Shown one piece after another: positions 6,534-7,750 of a stretch of 7,750 nucleotides of DNA. A program made the position numbers and the translations under genes. A model generated the notes under the pieces. It did no database searches, was not told where the DNA came from, and was given only the letters and a program-made list of their open reading frames with translations. Origin of the DNA: Bacteroidota bacterium (GTDB lineage: Bacteria > Bacteroidota > Bacteroidia > Chitinophagales > Chitinophagaceae). Location: contig CANGUS010000083.1 in assembly GCA_947457085.1 (NCBI GenBank), positions 1 through 7,750 of the forward strand, written 5' to 3'. Each line of letters opens with the position of its first letter. Within the stretch, counting starts at the first letter, position 1.

Positions 6534-6607
6534 GGCTTCGTAGTTCAACTGAATAGAATATCAGATTTCGGCTCTGAGGGTTACAGGTTTGAATCCTGTC
6601 GAGGTCA
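6534..6607 (+). tRNA. tRNA-Arg (anticodon UCG)
   Basis: A complete cloverleaf can be drawn. The acceptor stem is GGCTTCG (6534-6540) with CGAGGTC (6600-6606), including two G-T wobbles, and discriminator A is at 6607. The D-stem is GTTC/GAAT. The anticodon stem is TCAGA/TCTGA around loop TTTCGGC, putting anticodon TCG at 6568-6570, which reads CGA and probably other CGN arginine codons. The variable loop is GGGTT. The T-arm is ACAGG/CCTGT with loop TTTGAAT. A20 (6553) is a known arginine identity element. The CCA end is not encoded (CTA follows). Position 19 is A (6552) and position 56 is T (6590), instead of the near-universal G19 and C56, so a Watson-Crick pair is kept. A terminator follows at once, so it is a single-tRNA transcript. 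Confidence 0.95.
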
Positions 6608-6614
6608 CTAAACA

Positions 6615-6644
6615 AAAGGTCTGCATAACAGCAGGCCTTTTTTT
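6615..6644 (+). terminator. Rho-independent terminator after tRNA-Arg
   Basis: A 10-bp stem, AAAGGTCTGC (6615-6624) with GCAGGCCTTT (6631-6640), contains one G-T wobble and a 6-base loop, and runs into a tract of seven T residues at 6638-6644. It begins 7 bases after the discriminator base. Confidence 0.92.
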
Positions 6645-6740
6645 GTACTTAGTTGATAGATTTTGATATTATCCTATATTAGACAAATACAACCCTTCCC
6701 TATTTTTTTCAAAAAAAACTAAAATGTGCCATATATGACA

Positions 6741-6770
6741 TTGTACAGAATAAAAAAAAGTTTAGTTTTG
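6741..6770 (+). promoter_or_regulatory. Bacteroidota-type promoter for the GYF_2 gene
   Basis: TTG (6741-6743), a 19-base spacer and TAGTTTTG (6763-6770) give a full match to the TTG-N19-TAnnTTTG promoter, 20 bases before the ATG at 6791. The spacing is identical to that upstream of the sugar kinase. Since the tRNA terminator lies just upstream, the gene has its own transcription start. Confidence 0.7.
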
Positions 6771-6790
6771 AAGAATATAAATAAAAACAA

Positions 6791-7651
6791 ATGATAAAGT
6801 ACTATTTACATGACGGTATTCAAGAACAAGGTCCTTTCGACTTTGAGCAATTAAAATCTAAAAATGTAACAAAAGATACTAAAGTTTGGCATGAAGGAAT
6901 AGATAATTGGACAACTATAGGAGAAATATCTGAACTAAAAGATTTGCTAATTAGAAAAACACCTCCTCCATTGAATGTAACAATTGAGGAAGTTAAACCT
7001 CCTAAATTAAAAGAAGAAATGGAATCGAACTCATATAAGCTATCTGAAACAAAGGTAAAAAAAATGAGATCTAAACTATACCTTTTCATTATAATCTGCA
7101 TTTTAATTATCTCTTCAATCGTTGGTTGGTTAATTTATCAGAATGTAGAAAATGGGGAAACAATAGAAAGTTTATCTGAGCAAATATCTTCACAATATGA
7201 AACATTATCAACCCAAGAAAGTGTTTTGACAGAACAGAGTGATGCTGATCAAGAAAGAAAAAGAATAAATTCAGCCAATACTGCTAAGAATATGAAATAT
7301 AGAAATAACTGGTACAATTACATTAATGCATCGAGTAATTCTTATAGTTATAGTGAAATTGGAGGAATTAGTGACCTTGAAGTAATAATTACAAACAAAA
7401 CAGAATATATGCTTGATGAAGTTGAAGTTTTAGTTAGCTACGTTAAAACAAATGGTTACAATTTCAAGACTGAGACAGTTACTGTTTATAATATACCTGC
7501 AAATGGCACAAAAAGTGCAACAGCGCCCGAAAGCAATAGAGGAACATCAGTAAGTTTAGATATCCAAGGAATTATTTCAAAAAAAATGCACTTTTGTTAC
7601 TCTGCTGGAAATTGGAGTAATAATTCAGAAGACCCTTATTTCTGTAAGTAA
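6791..7651 (+). CDS. GYF_2 (DUF4339-like) domain single-pass membrane protein
   Basis: A 286-residue protein in four parts. Residues 3-54 are a GYF_2-type domain: YYLHDGIQEQGPF (4-16), a helix FEQLKSKNV (18-26) and the VWHEGIDNW segment (32-40), ending in a Glu-Leu-Lys helix. The family is thought to bind proline-rich or other peptides. After a Pro-rich linker (58-72) and a basic patch (KVKKMRSK, 88-95) comes one membrane helix (about 97-117). The positive-inside rule puts the GYF_2 domain in the cytoplasm. Residues 120-165 are polar, Glu/Gln/Ser-rich and probably coiled. Residues 170-286 look like a beta-rich external domain (SDLEVIITNKTEYMLDEVEV, 194-213, has alternating character) with two Cys at 269 and 285 that could form a disulfide. 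I cannot name this domain. The ATG has a matched promoter and the gene appears monocistronic. The role is unknown; sensing or scaffolding at the envelope is only a guess. Confidence 0.85.
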   Translation: MIKYYLHDGIQEQGPFDFEQLKSKNVTKDTKVWHEGIDNWTTIGEISELKDLLIRKTPPPLNVTIEEVKPPKLKEEMESNSYKLSETKVKKMRSKLYLFIIICILIISSIVGWLIYQNVENGETIESLSEQISSQYETLSTQESVLTEQSDADQERKRINSANTAKNMKYRNNWYNYINASSNSYSYSEIGGISDLEVIITNKTEYMLDEVEVLVSYVKTNGYNFKTETVTVYNIPANGTKSATAPESNRGTSVSLDIQGIISKKMHFCYSAGNWSNNSEDPYFCK

Positions 7652-7674
7652 TAATAAATTAGCGTTTTATTATT
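7650..7674 (+). terminator. AT-only hairpin overlapping the GYF_2 gene stop
   Basis: A perfect 9-bp inverted repeat, AATAATAAA (7650-7658) and TTTATTATT (7666-7674), with a 7-base loop begins inside the TAA stop codon. It contains no G-C pair and no T-run follows, so it is a poor intrinsic terminator. It may be a weak 3' end structure or simply AT-rich sequence. Confidence 0.3.
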
Positions 7675-7750
7675 CACAATAATATTTAAATAAAAATACC
7701 CCTCACCCATTTACAACCTATTTACTTAAAACAAATTTTATAAATTATAA

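Noticed and set aside
6584..6607. tRNA 3' end as a possible integration (att) site
   Set aside because: No second copy of the tRNA 3' end was seen in the window and no integrase gene is present; the right side is cut by the window edge.
6820..7101. Minus-strand open frame inside the GYF_2 gene
   Set aside because: It is antisense to the recognisable GYF_2 domain, with low-complexity composition.

Overview
The window looks like ordinary chromosome from a low-GC member of the Bacteroidota. Several intergenic regions carry the Bacteroidota-type promoter, TAnnTTTG with a TTG box 19 bases upstream in the two best cases. Recognisable Shine-Dalgarno sequences are weak or absent, and the tRNA gene does not encode CCA. 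One gene product has long Lys/Arg-rich helices with recurring Gln-Asp-Ser-Ile motifs behind a signal peptide that ends in Ala-Gln, a look I associate with this phylum. The family within Bacteroidota cannot be fixed from the sequence alone.

Layout, left to right. (1) Minus strand, 610 to beyond base 1: the N-terminal 203 residues of an exported coiled-coil protein with a GTG start, cut by the window edge. (2) Minus strand, 730-2406: a 558-residue APC-superfamily amino acid permease, with a 15-bp echo of its own last membrane helix just beyond its stop codon. (3) Plus strand, 2479-3932: uracil-DNA glycosylase (ung), then, 38 bases later, a PlsC-type acyltransferase starting at TTG; they are probably co-transcribed. 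(4) Plus strand, 4116-5294: a glutaryl-CoA dehydrogenase-type acyl-CoA dehydrogenase with its own probable promoter and a strong terminator at 5318-5350. (5) Minus strand, 5401-6258: a BadF/BcrA-type N-acetylglucosamine-kinase-like sugar kinase convergent with gcdH. Its best promoter sits only 4 bases from the ATG, so its mRNA may be leaderless. (6) Plus strand, 6534-6607: tRNA-Arg(UCG) with a close promoter box and its own terminator. (7) Plus strand, 6791-7651: a single-pass membrane protein with an N-terminal GYF_2 (DUF4339-like) domain and an external domain I do not recognise.

The genes do not form one pathway. Amino acid uptake by the permease and lysine/tryptophan breakdown through glutaryl-CoA could be linked metabolically, but they are separate, oppositely oriented units and the link is only inference. 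Ung (DNA repair), PlsC (phospholipid synthesis), the sugar kinase and the tRNA are housekeeping. The least understood parts are the two ends: the QDSI-repeat exported protein and the GYF_2 membrane protein beside the tRNA. I found no CRISPR array, insertion sequence, phage gene or defence cassette. The most interesting details are the A19/U56 pair that replaces G19/C56 in the tRNA elbow, the possible leaderless kinase mRNA, and the partial helix echo behind the permease.
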